Of a stretch of 40,947 bases of DNA, positions 18,701 through 33,700 are shown piece after piece; position 1 is the stretch's first letter, and each line of letters begins with the position of its first letter. The translations under genes and the position numbers were made by a program. The DNA is from Bacteroidia bacterium (lineage in GTDB: Bacteria > Bacteroidota > Bacteroidia > J057 > JANWXU01). The stretch is taken from the NCBI GenBank assembly GCA_025057395.1, contig JANWXU010000017.1, forward strand, positions 5,725 to 46,671, read 5' to 3'. The notes under the pieces are model-generated. The model saw only the letters and a list, made by a program, of their open reading frames with translations. It was not told the origin of the DNA and made no database searches.

Positions 18701-21700
18701 AAGCCAGCAATTGAAAAGCTAGTAACCGTGGTACTTCCTCTTGGAATCCAGGCTCCTCCTCCAATTACACGCGTATCCACTTCATATCGAATCGCTTCTG
18801 GAACTCCGTTCCAGCGTATCTGAACTGGTTCTGTAGTACTAGTTACAGTTGCCACTAAGTTTGTAGGATCAGGGCAGGGAGCAATAGGAGCAATGATACC
18901 CCGCGTATAATCAGAATTTAAACCGGGTCCACAAATTGCCCTTACTCGAAATGGGTAGTTATTCTCTGGAGCTAACCCTGTAACAGCAATACTTGTATCG
19001 GTAGTAGTACGGCTAATCCAATTGGCTGCATTTCCGGGTTCACCTTGTGCATAATCAAATTCATAGCGTAAAGCTCCCGGTACCCTGCGCCAAGTAATAA
19101 TTGCCCCCGTTTGACTTTGGTCTACTATTACGCTAACTATTACAGGCTTAGGGCATTCTCCTTCACAAACTGCTTTCGTTGTAAAGGAAGCAAAAATATT
19201 AGGAGAAATAGACAACCCAGCCACGCATATTGTGCGTAAACGGACATCATAAGTAGTATTAATATCCAAATTAATAAGCGAGAAATTGTCTCCGTTTACT
19301 AACAGGGTAGGAGACCAATTCACATCATTTTGACGCTTAAATTCAAGCTCATAACCTACAGCCCCTTCTACTAAACGCCATTCTATTCTAGCACTATTAC
19401 AAGTAACATTATTGGCTATTAAGAAATTAACCCCTTGGCAGTCCGGTGTAGTAAAGACCTCACTTGCAAAAGGAGAACGTAAGTTATTGGCACAAATTGT
19501 ACGAATTTGTACTTCATACTCTGCTCCCCCTAATAAATTAGTTAGTAAATAACTGGTAGTACTAGCACCTATAGAAATAATGCTAGAAAAATTGCCGTTA
19601 GGTAGTAAGCGATATTGTAATTCATAACCTTGTGCACCAGTCACAGCCGACCAACGTACTTCTACTTCGGTATAACTTCTATTAATTACTGTTATAGAAG
19701 AGGGTGGTAAACATTGCTGGTTGCATAAGGTTGCCACACTAGTGCGAATCGGAAATGATAGCCCACCATCAAGGCAAATAGTTTGTACAGAAACTTCATA
19801 TACACTGCAGGGCTGTAAGTTGGATACTGTAAAGGAAGTGGTATTCACTGTTACATATGTAGTATCGCCTGTACCCCCCTGCCGGAAATATCCAATTCGA
19901 TACCCCGCTGAATTATTTACAGCATCCCAGCTTACCGTAAAACTTGTTTCAGTGAAAGCAGAAGTATTAATACTTACTACCGCGTCACAATTCTGGGTGG
20001 TAAAAGTTTGATATACCCATGGAGAAAATACTATTCCTGCTTCACAATTAACACGAACTCCTACCTCATAGCTAATAGCCGGCCTGAGACCGCCCAAGCG
20101 TACCCTTGTATTAGGAGCTGCAACATAAATAGTATCTATCCAATTTTGAGTATTATATTCTCTATAAATCACTTGATAACCTACAGCTCCTTCTACGGCA
20201 TCCCAATTCACAAAAACAGAGTTGGAGGTAACATCAGTGAAGAATAAAAAGTTAATTGCTTCGCAAGTACGAGTTTCAAAAATTGTACTAATAGGAGTAG
20301 AAGTAATACCACCCGCACAACGAGTCGAAACCCTTACATCGTACCCCATAGAAGATACCAGGTTTGTTAGATTAACAGTAGTAGTAGGATGGTTTACAAT
20401 GATTTGTTGCCACTGCGTACTTGCTTGCATTTTGTATTCTACCAAATAGGATATTGCGTTAGGTACAGGTGTCCAAGTAACAGTAGCAGAACGATAAGTA
20501 ATTGCTATTACACTAATTTCACGCGGAGGTGGACAGTTAACCTGCTCTGCTGGAATAGTTACACTTCGTGTAGTCCGGCAATTATTAGCATCTCTTACTT
20601 CTACCGTGTAGTTACCCGGAGCTAAATTTCTAAATGTTACACTCCCTACCGAAGACTGACTGCTAGTACCCATCAGATAAATATAAGGCGGAGTCCCTCC
20701 TGTAGCTGTTGCCGTTATAGTACCATCATTTCCAATGCTTGGGGTTGCACTTAGGCTAAGAGTAGGCGTTGCATTTACTGTAACTTGACGTGTAGTAGAA
20801 TAATTACAACCATTCAAACTACCCGAATAAGTAATGGTGTGAGTACCAGGACCAGCCACACTAGGAGAAAAAGTACTGCCTGAAATTCCTCTACCACTAA
20901 AAGAACCTCCTGCCGGCGTTCCTATTAGCCCACTACTTGCATCCGATGAACAATACACTTCACTTAGACCGCTAATCGAAGCCACAGGGTTATCTGTAAC
21001 TGTAACTTGTAATGTACCACTAAATGGACAGTCATTAGCTACTCCGCTGTAAGAAATCGTATGAGTACCTACCCCTGCAAGCGCCGGATTAAAAGTATTA
21101 CCCACCACTCCCGGCCCACTAAATACCCCTCCAGCTGGAATAGCCGTGAGGGTTGCTATAGGTGATGCTAAACAATAGGTTCCCGAAACACCACTGATGG
21201 TTGCCGCCAAATTAGAAGTCACACGAATATTCGCAGTTGTACTGTAAGGACAGCCATTTATTTCGCCCCTATAGGTAATTGAAAAAGTACCTATACCAGC
21301 ATTTGCTGGATCAAATACATTTCCTACTACCCCATTACCCGAAAAAATACCACCTGCTGGCGTACCTACTAGCACTATCGGACTGCTACCCACGCAATAT
21401 TGATTAGCTATCGGTCCATTAATCGTAGCAATTGTAGCTGTTGGAGCCTGTACTACTCTAATTGTGGCCGTAGTTGAATACGGACAACCATTTTGATCTT
21501 CACCACGATATGTAATAGTATGCGTTCCTATTCCGGCAAGCGCTGGGTTAAAAGTGTTTCCACTGACGCCACGTCCACTAAAAGTACCTCCTGCAGGAGT
21601 ACCCACTAGTGTAATTACCTGTGAACTTGCGCAATATTCAACCGCTAAAGCTCCCTGAGTAGTAGCAATGGTAGGAGTTGGACCCGAAATTACGGTAATT

Positions 21701-24700
21701 GTTGTAGAAGTTGAATAATTGCAACCGTTGAAAATACCACTATATGTAATAGTATGCGTTCCTACTCCTGCAAGCTGGGGGTTAAATATATTTCCACTAA
21801 TACCCGGACCGCTAAAAGTACCTCCTGACGGTGTACCAACGAGAGTAATAGGGCCTAAAGTTGCACAATATTGTGAAGGCAAAGGACCCGTAGTTGTAGC
21901 AATCGCCGCAGAAGGAGTACTTGTAATAGTTACATTAGCCGAAGTAGCGTAAGGACAACCATTCAAATCACCTGTATATGTAATGGTATAATTACCTGGT
22001 GTTAGATTAGACGGGAAAAATAGATTACCCACTACCGCAGGCCCTGCAAATGTACCCCCTGCAGGATTACCTACTAATGTAACTGGCGCCGAAGTATTGC
22101 AATATTGATTAGCCAGCGGACCATTTAAGGTAGCTATAGTGGCAGCAGGGTTATTTGTTACCGTAACTGTGGCAGTAGTAGAATACGGACAGCCATTAAA
22201 TGTACCACTATAGGTAATAGCAAAGGTACCAATTCCTGCTACTGCAGGGTTAAAAGTATTTCCCGTTACTCCTCTTCCACTAAAAGTACCTCCTGCTGGC
22301 GTTCCTGCTAAAGTAATAGGTTGTGCACTTAAACAATACTGATTTGCTAAAGCTCCACTAGCGGTAGCAATAGTAGGTTGCGGTGCTCCAACAACATTAA
22401 TAGTAGCACTCGTGGAATAAGCACACCCATTAAAAGTACCTGAATAAGTAACTATATACTGCCCTGGAGCAACATTTAGATTAAATGTATTTCCACTCAC
22501 GCCTGTACCTGAAAAAGTGCCTCCTCCAGGTGTTCCTGTCAAAGTGAGAGTTCCTGCACTCGTGCAATACTGGGGCTGCAGCGGCCCATTTATCGTAGCA
22601 ATTACTGGCTGTGGTGCTGCAGTAATATTTACTTGAGCACTTGTAGTATATGGACATCCGTCTATTGTACCACTATAAGTAATAGTGTAAACTCCAGGAG
22701 CTAAACCAGCAGGGTTAAAAGTATTAGCTGTAACTCCTGTACCACTAAAAGTACCTCCCGCTGGCGTTCCTACTAGCGTAATAGGATTAGAAGTGTTGCA
22801 ATAGGTAGGCAATAGTGAACCGCCGAGGGTAGAAATACTAGCTACCGGTGAAGTAACTACCGTTATATTTGCCGTAGTAGAGAAATTACAACCGCTAATA
22901 TTACCACTATATGTGATTGTATGAGTACCTAAGCCTGCTAATGCTGGATTAAAAGTATTAGTTCCTGTAATTCCTCTTCCACTAAATATTCCTCCTGCGG
23001 GTGTTCCTACTAAGGTAAAAGGTGAAGTATTCAAACAAACTTGATTCGGCAAAGCCCCTAATGTTGTACCTATACTAGCAGTAGGCGTACTCGTAACTGT
23101 TACAGTTACCGAAGTACTATAAGGGCAACCGTTAAAAGTTCCCTGATAAGTAATAGTATGAGTTCCGATTCCAGCTATTGATGGAGAAAAGGTATTGCCC
23201 GTAACTCCTGGTCCACTAAAAGTACCTCCTGCAGGAGTACCTACTAAAGTGATAGTTCCCGAAGTTGAGCAATACTGACTAGCAATAGGACCTTGCGAGG
23301 TATTAATTGTAGCAGTAATCTGTGGAACTACGGTTACTGATACAGTAGTGCTATACGAACAATTATTGGACACGCCTTCATAGCGTATAGTATGAGTGCC
23401 CGCCCCTGCTAGCGTAGGATTAAACGTATTACCTACTACACCCGGACCACTAAAGTTACCTCCTGCTGGCGATCCAATAAGAGTAACTGCTGCAGCATTA
23501 AAACAATAGCTTGCGCTTAAACCGCTAATAGTAGCCACAGGATTATTGACTACAGTGATAGTAACAGTAGTGCTATAGCTACATCCCCCTTGAACACCTG
23601 AATAGGTAATAGTATGCGTTCCAATTCCAGCATTCGAAGGAGTAAAAACACCGGTAGCATTTACACCCGGCCCACTAAAAGTTCCCCCCGAAGGATTACC
23701 TACTAGAGTAATAGCTGAAGAATTTAAGCACAAATTGCTAGCGGCACCTATTATAGAAGCTACTGGTGCTTGGGAAACTGTTACGGTTGCCGTAGTAGAA
23801 AAGCTACATCCTGCTATATTTCCTTGGTACTGCAATGTATGGGTTCCGAGCCCTGCGGCACCAGGATTAAAAGTATTTCCAGAGACACCGGGTCCACTGA
23901 AAGTACCGCCCCCTGGAGAAGCACTTAATGTTACTACCGGCGAATTAATACAATACTGGGGCTGTAAATTCAAAAAGCTAGCTACCGGCTGATTAGTTAC
24001 TGTAACAGAGATTGAGGTAGTATAATTACATCCATTAAAATTACCACTATAACGAATAGTATGAGTACCTAGACCAGCTATATTAGGATCAAAAGTATTA
24101 CCTACTACCCCTGCTCCCTCAAAACGCCCTCCACTTGGCGAGCCACTTAGTACAATAGGAGGAGTATTTAGACAAGTTGAAGACCCAATACCACTAATCG
24201 AAGCAACCGGTTGCTGGGTTATTTCCACCTGCTGAGTAGTAGAATAAGAACAGCCATTACTTGTTCCAGAATAAGTAATAGTAATCGTACCTACACCCGC
24301 TGCTGCTGGGTTAAAAGTGTTGCCACTCACTCCGGGTCCACTAAAGCTACCTCCTGCTGGCTGCCCAATTAAAGATACAGCACTTGAAGTAGAACAGTAC
24401 TGATTACTTAAGCCTACGATACTGGCTACAGGAGGCTGGTTAACACGTACCGTTGCTGCCGTAGTATAAGGACATGCAGCATTCAAGTTGGAATAGGTAA
24501 TAGTATGAGTTCCTACCCCTGCTATAGCAGGATTGAAAGTTGAACCTACAACTCCTGGTCCGCTAAAACTTCCTCCTAGCGGAACACCACTAAGAGTAAC
24601 AGGAGAAGAGTTAGTACAATACTGAGGCGCTAATCCACCAATTGCTGCTGGTACTGGTGCCACTACTGTAACATTTACGCTAGTAGTATAAGCACATCCG

Positions 24701-27700
24701 TCTTTAGAGCCTCGATACTCAATAGTGTGGGTGCCCGCTCCCGCTAAAGCAGGATTGAAAGTTGAACCTACAACTCCTGGACCTCGAAACGTTCCACCTA
24801 CAGGAGAACCTACCATCGAAGCGGATGGGCTATTCAAACAATACTCAGCACTTAAGCCTGCTATAGAAGCTGCGGGCAAGTTCGAAACAAACACTGTAAC
24901 GCTAGCCGAATAAGAACAACCACCAACATTTCCGCTATAGGTCAACACGTGAGTTCCTGCGCCTGCTATACTTGGATCGAATCGAAGACCCGAAGTACCT
25001 GGTCCACTCAAGGTACCTCCTGGAGGAGTCACCTGTAGTGTAACCGCAGGCGAATTAATGCAAAAAGCTTCTTCTACTCCACTTATGGCAGCTATCACAG
25101 GCAGCGTTACTGTAACATTTACTGTAGTACTATAAGCACAAGCTCCTACTCTTCCTTCATATCGAATTGTATGTGTTCCCGGACCTGCTAGAGAAGGGGT
25201 AAACACGTTACCTGCCATACCTGGTCCCGTGAAAGTACCTCCTGCGGGAGTCCCCGTTAAAACTACAGCATTGTCTGTACTGCAATAAGCATTATTAGGA
25301 TTAGTAAAACCGGTAATGTTGGGTGTAGGAGCTTGAGTTACAGTTACGGTAGTAGTAGTCGAATATTCACATCCATCCAAATTACCTTTATAAGTAATTG
25401 TATGGATGCCTGCTCCCGCTTGAGCAGGATTAAATTGATTGCCACTAATACCCGGCCCTTCAAAACGACCACCTGCAGGAATAGCCGTTAAAGTGGCGGG
25501 TGCACTATTAGAACAGTAGTTAGGATCCAAACCTCCTACAAATGTAATAGGAGGATTAGCAACCCTTATAGTAACAGTTGTATTATAAACGCACCCTCCT
25601 TGATTACCAAAGTAAAAAATAGTATGAGTACCCGGACCTGCAATTCTTGGAGAAAATGAATTACCTACAATACCCGGACCATTCAAAGAACCTCCCGCAG
25701 GATTCAATATCAAAGGAATATCAGCATCGGTAGCACAGTAACTTGGTTGAAGTCCTCCCGCTGCAGTAACACTTGGCTGGATAAACTGCGTGACACTAAC
25801 GGTAGCAGAAGTAGTATAGTTACATCCATTTTCGGAGCCTGAATATGTTATTGTATGGGTACCTGCTCCCGCATTTGCTGGATTAAACCTATTGCCACTT
25901 ATTCCTGGTCCACTAAACGTACCTCCCAAAGGTATACCCGCTAGATCTACCGGGCTACCCGTTGTACAATATTGACTCGCCAACCCAAAGATAGCTGGAG
26001 GCGTTTGCTGTATTACTCGAATCTGAACTGAACTAAAATAAGAACATCCGCCTGCAACACCACTATAACTAATTGTATGAGTTCCAGCACCTGCCAGCGC
26101 AGGAGTAAAGCGCCCATCAGGACTAATACCTGGTCCTTCAAAAGTTCCTCCACTAGGGGTAGCAGAGAAATTCACTGGTGCTTCTTGTGAACAATAAGTA
26201 GGCTTAAAGCCTGAAATTGTTGCCGTCTGAGCTTGCGAAACTGTTACAGTTACAGTTGTAGAATAATTACATCCCCCTATAGTACCACTATAAGTTATTC
26301 GATAGACGCCTGCTCCTGTACTCGGAGAAAAAGTATTTCCTACTACTCCTCCTCTATCGCTACTAAAATTACCTCCTGCAGGAGTACCTATCATAGTGAC
26401 CGGAGGATTATTGGTACAATACTGCGTACCCAACCCTGCAATAGACGGCGTAGGCTGTTGCGTAACTCGAACAGTAGCACTTGTTTCAAATGCACATCCT
26501 CCCACGTTACCAGCATAAGTAATAGTATGCGTGCCCGCTCCCGCTATACCAGGGTTGAAGCGATTAGTGCCGGTAATTATACCAGGTCCAGTGAAGGTAC
26601 CTCCGGCAGGTGTACCTGTAAGAGCTACTTCTGAGGCATTAGAGCAATAAGCAGCTGCTAAGCCTGTTATAGAAGCACTCGGAATAGGAGACACACTTAC
26701 CTGACGAGTAGTTTGATAATCACAGCCTCCAATACTTCCTCTATATGTAATAGTGTGTGTACCTATTCCTGCAACAGCGGGATTAAAAGTATTACCTACT
26801 ACTCCATTTCCACTGAATGTACCTCCTGTAGGATTTCCAAGCAAAGTAGCCGCAGGAGAATTCAAGCAATATGCAGGAGCAAGACCTACAATTTCGACAT
26901 TCGTAGGCGTCGGAGTAACACGAATATTTACTGTAGTTGAATAACTACAACCATCTTGGGTACCAGAATAGGTTATAGTATGAGTACCTGCACCTGCAGT
27001 TTGCGGACTAAAGGTATTTACACTCACGCCTGTTCCACTAAAAGTACCACCTGCAGGTGTTCCTCTCAGGGTAATAGCAGAAGTTGTTATACAAACTGCT
27101 TCAGGTAAAGCTTCAATAGTAGGTACCACTGGCGTGCTTACTCTTATAGTGATAGAAGTACTATAAGTACAGGCACCAGCGTTTCCTGCATAAGTAATTG
27201 TATGAGTACCTACTCCTGCAACGCTAGGGTTAAATTGTGTTCCTAATACGCCAGGCCCACTAAAAGTACCACCTGCAGGTGTTCCTATTATAGTAACTGG
27301 CTGAGCTGTTTGACAATACACATTTTGCAGGCCCGCAATAGAAGCAACCGGATTATTATCTACCGTTACTTGACGAGTAGTAGAGTAAGCACAGCCCCTA
27401 AAATTGCCGCTATACGTGATAGTAACAACGCCTGGAGTTACATTTGCGGGATTAAAAGCATTACCAGAAATGCCCGGGCCGCTAAAGCTGCCCCCTGTAG
27501 GCAATCCTGTTAATGTAACTGGTGGCGAAGTTCGGCAATAAGCATTATTTAAGCCTACGATGCTTGGTGTAGGGGGCGCTGTAACGGTCACACTTAAAGT
27601 AGTGGAATAAACACATCCCCCTAAATTTCCACTATATGTTATTGTGTGCGAACCGGCACCCGCTGCAGCCGGAGAGAAAGTGTTTCCACTAATTCCAGGT

Positions 27701-30700
27701 CCTGAAAAAGTACCTCCTGCAGGAGACGCATTAAGAGTAACATTATTCTCCGTGGCACAGTACTCGGCAACTAAGCCAGTTACAGAGACTGTAGGCGGAG
27801 CTGTTACACGAACCTGAACATTGGTAGTATAACTACAACCTCCAATAGTTCCGCTATAGGTTATTGTGTAGTTACCCGGAGTGGAGGGTGTAAAACGATT
27901 ACCACTAATTCCTGGTGCACCACTAAAGGTACCCCCCGCAGGATTACCTATTAAAATGACTGGATCACTTGTTGTGCAATATTCATTATTCAAGCCTACA
28001 ATTTGAGGCGTAGGAGCTGAAGTAATTGTTACACTTACAGAAGTTGAATAGCTACACCCTCCCAAATTTCCACCATAACTAATAGTATGGGTTCCTGCAC
28101 CTGCAACACTTGGAGTAAAAATACTCCCTTGAACCCCTGGTCCGCTAAAAGTTCCTCCACTTGGAGTTGCCTGTAAATTCACAGGGCTTGCCGTAATACA
28201 TAGCGGAGAAGTTATATTCAATATAGCAGCATTAGGTTGAGCTGTTACCGTAATAGTTCTCGTCGTGGAGTAATTGCAGCCATTTAGAGTTCCTTGGTAA
28301 GTTATGGTAAAAGTTCCCGCCCCTGTAGCAGAGGGGTCAAAAATTCCGTTTTCACTAATGCCACTACCACTAAATCTACCTCCGGCTGGCTCACCAATAA
28401 AGGCTGTAGGTCCCGCATTAATACATAATCCTCCCTCGCCAGGCCCTGTTACTCGAGCTGTAGGTTGTGCACCTACGTTTACAGTCTGGGTAGTGCTAAA
28501 ATTACAACCTTCAAAGTTTCCACGATATTCTATGGTATGAGAGCCTACTCCTGCTGCAGAAGGGCTAAATGTATTGCCACTTACCCCTGGCCCACTAAAT
28601 GTACCTCCTAGTGGGGTTCCACTAAGTGTAACAGGAGTAGTCGAAGTAACACAATATGCACTTTGTAGTCCACTAATAGTAGCCAAAGGTTGGGCAGTAA
28701 CACGTATTGTGGCTGTAGTGGAAAACTGACAAGCAGTAGTGTTACCCACGTATGAGATAGTGTGGGTACCGGCACCTGCCAAGCTAGGATTAAAATTATT
28801 TCCCTGTATCCCTGGTCCACTCAATGTACCACCGGCTGGAGCGCCTGTTAAAGTTATAGGATTAGCATTTATACAAATAGGGGAAATAATACCACTTATA
28901 TTAGCAGTAGGTTGCTGCTCTACGGTTACTTGTTGTGTAGTGGCATAACGACAGCCTCCTATTGTTCCTTCATATCTGATTGTAAATGTACCTGTTCCTG
29001 CTGCTGCTGGGCTAAAAGTATTAGCTCCCGTAATACCCGGCCCACTGAAAGTTCCACCAACAGGAGTCCCTATTATACTCACAGGTGAGGCATTAGCGCA
29101 ATAAATATTATTCAACCCACTAATTGTTGGAGTAGGCTTAGCTGTAACTGTTACGTTAGTTTGAGTAGAATACAAACATCCATTAAAATTGCCACGATAG
29201 GTAATGGTATGAGTACCTGCTCCCGCTTGAGATGGACTAAATATACTCGTTCCTGTTAAAATTCCTGGACCTTCAAATGTACCTCCTCCTGGGGTTCCAG
29301 TAAGAGTTACCTGGTCTGAGTCTATACAATATGGGCCTGCTAGGCCTGTAATACTTGGAGTAGGGGGAGCAGTTACAGTTACTTCTATCTGCCGAGAATA
29401 TTGACAGCCAAAGAAATTGCCTGAATAAGTTATAGTATTAACTCCAACATTTGCACGTGCAGGGTCAAAGATATTGCCTATCATACCTGGACCCTGGAAA
29501 CTCCCCCCTTGGGGAGTTGCAGTAACTACCACTGGAGATGCTGTACGGCAAATAAAGTTTTGAAGTCCACCAATTTCAACAATAGGCTCTGCAGATACTC
29601 TTAAATTAACTGAAGTACTATAATTACACCCCTCAAAATTACCTCGGTAGGTTATTGTATGCTCTCCCACCCCTGCATTAGCTGGAATAAAAGTATTGTT
29701 TACTACACCAGGACCACTAAACGTTCCTCCTGGAGGAGTTGCGTTAATAGTAACAGGTGTGGTTTGAGAAACACAATAATTTGCAGATAAGCCGCTTATA
29801 GTAGTACTCGGTCGGCTACTTACCCGTGCACTAATACTAGTAGAATAAGTACAGCTTCCCTGGGAGCCGCTGTAAGTAATAGTAAAAGAACCTGGTCCTA
29901 CATTAGCGGGACTAAATAAACCTGCCGGCGTAGTCCCGGGGCCACTAAAAGTACCCCCCGATGGGGTTCCGGTAAGTTGCACAGGCGAAGCATCTACACA
30001 GATAACTCCTCCTGCTATACCTGAAATGCTAGCGGTAGGCCTTGCTTCTACCGTAACTTGCTGTGAGGTAGAATATTGACAACCTCTTGTGGTTCCAGAA
30101 TAGGTTATAGTGAAAGTTCCTGCTCCCGCTACTGCAGGATTAAAAGTATTTCCACTAATAGCTCCTGCTACTGCAGGATTAATGCTAAAAGTACCACCAC
30201 TTGGAATACCGTTGATAGTAACGGCGGGCGCAGTAACACAGTAAGTTGATTCTAATCCTAAAATAGCAGCATTCGGCTTACCCGAAACCTCAACCTGTAT
30301 GGAAGTGGAGTATGCACAACCTCCTAAATTACCGCTATAGGTTATAGTATGAGTACCTACTCCGGCTGTTGATGGTGAAAACTGGTTGCCACTTACTCCT
30401 GTACCCGAAAAATTTCCTCCTGAGGGAGTTCCAGTTAGGGTAATAGAATTTACTTCTACACAGAAGGGTCCTTGTGCGGAAAGAGTAATTGTAGGGGTTA
30501 CAGGCGCTGTTATACGAATAGTTTGAGTTGTAGTATAAGTACACCCTCTAAAGGTTCCTTCATAACGAATTGTAATCTGTCCTGTACCCGCTGCGCCGGG
30601 GTTAAATATATTATTGCTTACGCCCGGTCCTGAGAAGGTTCCACCTGCAGGATTACCCACTAACTGCACTGCTCCTGCAGTGGTACAATACTCATTGTTT

Positions 30701-33700
30701 AAGCCTAAAATACTCGGCGTTGGTCTTTCTGTAACTACCACGACTCGAGTAGTAGTATAGGCGCACCCCCCAAAATTTCCTCTATATTCTATTGTATTAT
30801 TACCAATATTTACAAACGGAGCCCCGGGATTAAAAGTATTTGTAGTAGTACCATTTACAGTAAATTGCCCCCCTGTTGGAGTTCCATTTAATGGAACGGG
30901 TTGAGCATCCCGGCAATATTCATTATTAAGCCCAGTAATTTGCGCTTGGGGAACAGCTGTTACCGTTACATTTTGAGTAGTGGTATAGGTACAACCTCCT
31001 AAATTTCCTTCGTATCGAATAGTATGAGTACCGACTCCAGCATTGGCTGGATTAAATACATTATTGCTCATACCTGGTCCTGAGAAAGTACCCCCTGCTG
31101 GGTTTCCTGTAAGGGTAACACTACTAGCTGTTATACAATAAGGACCACCCAAACCACTAATACTTGCAGTTGGCTGAGCTGTAACAGTAACTTCTTGCTC
31201 GGTGCTATATTGGCACCCCCCCAAATTACCAGAGTAGCGAATACGATAAGTACCTGCACCCGCAGCACTTGGCGTAAATACATTTCCTTGCAAACCAGAA
31301 GAACCACCTATTAAGGAAAAGGTGCCCCCCGAAGGGTTACCAATTAAAGTGACAGGCGTAGTGCTTGTTACACAGTAGGAAGATTGGAGCCCTAAAATAG
31401 AGGGAGTAGGAGGTGTAGTAATCCTTACATTTCGAGATGTAGTATAAGCACAACCGCTTAAGTTGCCAGAATAAGTTATAGTATAGCTACCTGCTGGTAA
31501 ATTAGGATTAAAGCTAGAAGGCTGTACCACACCCGTACCACTCAAGGTACCCCCTGCAGGAGAAAGCGTTAAATTGACAACTGCGTCTGTACTACAGTAG
31601 GCGTCCGCTAAACCATTTATAGCAGGTGTAGGAGGAGAAGAAATAGTTACCAAAGCAGTGGTAGAATAGGAGCATCCTCCTATGTTACCACTGTAAGTTA
31701 TAGTATAAGTACCTGGTGTAATTGCAGAAGGCGTAAGTGTACCCGTTGGTGTAAGCCCTGTTGGAATTCCACTAAAGGTACCTCCAGATGGTAGGCCTAT
31801 TAAATTGACGGGTGGAGAAGTAGTACAGTAAGGGGAATTTAGGTTACTAATCGAAACAGTAGGAGTGGCAGTTACAGTAACTGAAATGTTTGTACTATAA
31901 GCACATCCCCCCAAATTGCCACTGTAAGTGATTGTATAAGTACCGGCACTAGAAGGATTAAAAGTATTGCCCGTGACACTGTTACCTGTTCCGCTAAAAG
32001 TGCCGCCTGCTGGTGTTCCTCTTAGAGAAACGGGTAGAGCAGTGATACATATGGGAGAAGAAATACCCGTAATAGAGGGAATGGGCTGTGCTGTAATTAT
32101 CACCTCCTGAGCGGTTGAAAAATTACATCCTCCTTGGTTACCAGAGTAGGTAATGGTATAGGTACCCGGTTGTAAACTAGAGGGCAAAAATACAGTACCT
32201 GTAACACCTGGTCCACTAAATGTTCCACCTGCTGGAACCCCCGTTAAATTAACAGGCCCTGCATTGGCGCAATAAGCACCAGCCAGCCCATTAATTGCAG
32301 GAGGAATAGGCGCAGTAATAGTTATACTAATGGAAGTAGAATAGTTACACGCTCCTTCTGTACCCTGGTAAGTAATTTCATAGGTTCCTGGCACAGCATT
32401 TGCTGGGGTAAATACGCTACCGCTTAAAGCAGGGGTAGAGGGAGTAACAGAGAAAGTACCTCCTGCGGGTCTACCCGTGAGCGTAAAAGCACTTGCAGTC
32501 TGGCAAACTTGCTGCCCAGGAAATCCTGCAATACTCACAGCGGGAGCATTAATTACAGATACATTAAAAGAAGTTGAATAGCGACATCCTCCTAGCTCCC
32601 CAGAATAGGTAAGTGTATGAGTACCCACTCCTGCATTCCTGGGAATAAAGTTAGTAGTTGCGGGTTCTACTCCTGGTCCACTGAGAGTTCCTCCTGTAGG
32701 AAATACTGTTGCAGTAACAGGCGGGTTAGTGATACAAACCTGGCTTGGAATTCCTGTAACCCTAGGCGTAGGAGGATCATTAACAGCCACATCTCGAGAG
32801 GTAAAGTAGTTACAGCCGTTAAAAGAACCCTGATAACCTATGGTATATATTCCAGCAGTAAGGCTACTAGGGGTAAAAGTATTATTGGGTAGGGGCGTTC
32901 CATTTAATGTGAAGGTTCCACCACTAGGGGTGCCTGTTAGAGTTACGGAGCCACTTGTTCTACAATATTGGCTTAATAAATTAGCACCGATGGTTGCATT
33001 AGGTGGTGTAGAAACAGTAATAGTAGCACTCGTTGTATAATTACAACCATTAATGGTACCGCTATAGGTTATAGTATGCTGCCCCGCTCCTGCTGCCGTG
33101 GGGTTAAATCTGTTTCCGCTCACACATGCGCCGCATGAAGCACTAAAGGTTCCCCCTGCAGGGTTTGCGTTCAGCTGCAATGGTGAAGCATCAACACATA
33201 TAAATTGAGGCAAATTGATAAAGGCTACATTATTAGGGGGTGCTCCTACTACTATGGAGTCCCTAACTGTATAGGGGCATCCTCTATCAAAGCCACTATA
33301 AGTAATTCGAAAAGTTCCTGGTCCTGCAATATTTGGAAGGAATTGATTACCATTAATGCAATTAGTACAATTAGCAGTAAATGTTCCTCCTACAGGAGTT
33401 CCCACTAGAGTTATAGGCGTGGTAGTAGTAGAGCAGGTAAGTCTTGTAGAGGGAGTAACGGAGGCTGCAGGCGCTTCACACCCTATTTTCAGTACAAAGG
33501 CGTCTTTATTTCCTCTTAGAGAAGCTTGAAATGGATTTTGGGTTGGAAAATTACTGCTTTGTGTAAATCCACACACATAAGCTAAACCTGTAGCATCTGT
33601 AACTACATCATAAGCTTCGTCACGCTGGTTACCTCCCAGATAAGTTGCCCAGTCTCTTGCTCTCTCTGCGTTGAATCGTATTACAAAGGCATCAAAGGCA

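Noticed and set aside
26233-26634. Plus-strand open frame of 133 codons opposite the Ig array of the second giant gene
   Set aside because: It is a shadow of the repeats: low complexity, no recognisable domain, no promoter. Similar frames recur all over both arrays.
20786-33470. Regular period of about 226 bases suggesting a CRISPR-like or satellite repeat
   Set aside because: The period is far too long for CRISPR, units are coding and diverged at synonymous sites, and the frame is kept throughout.
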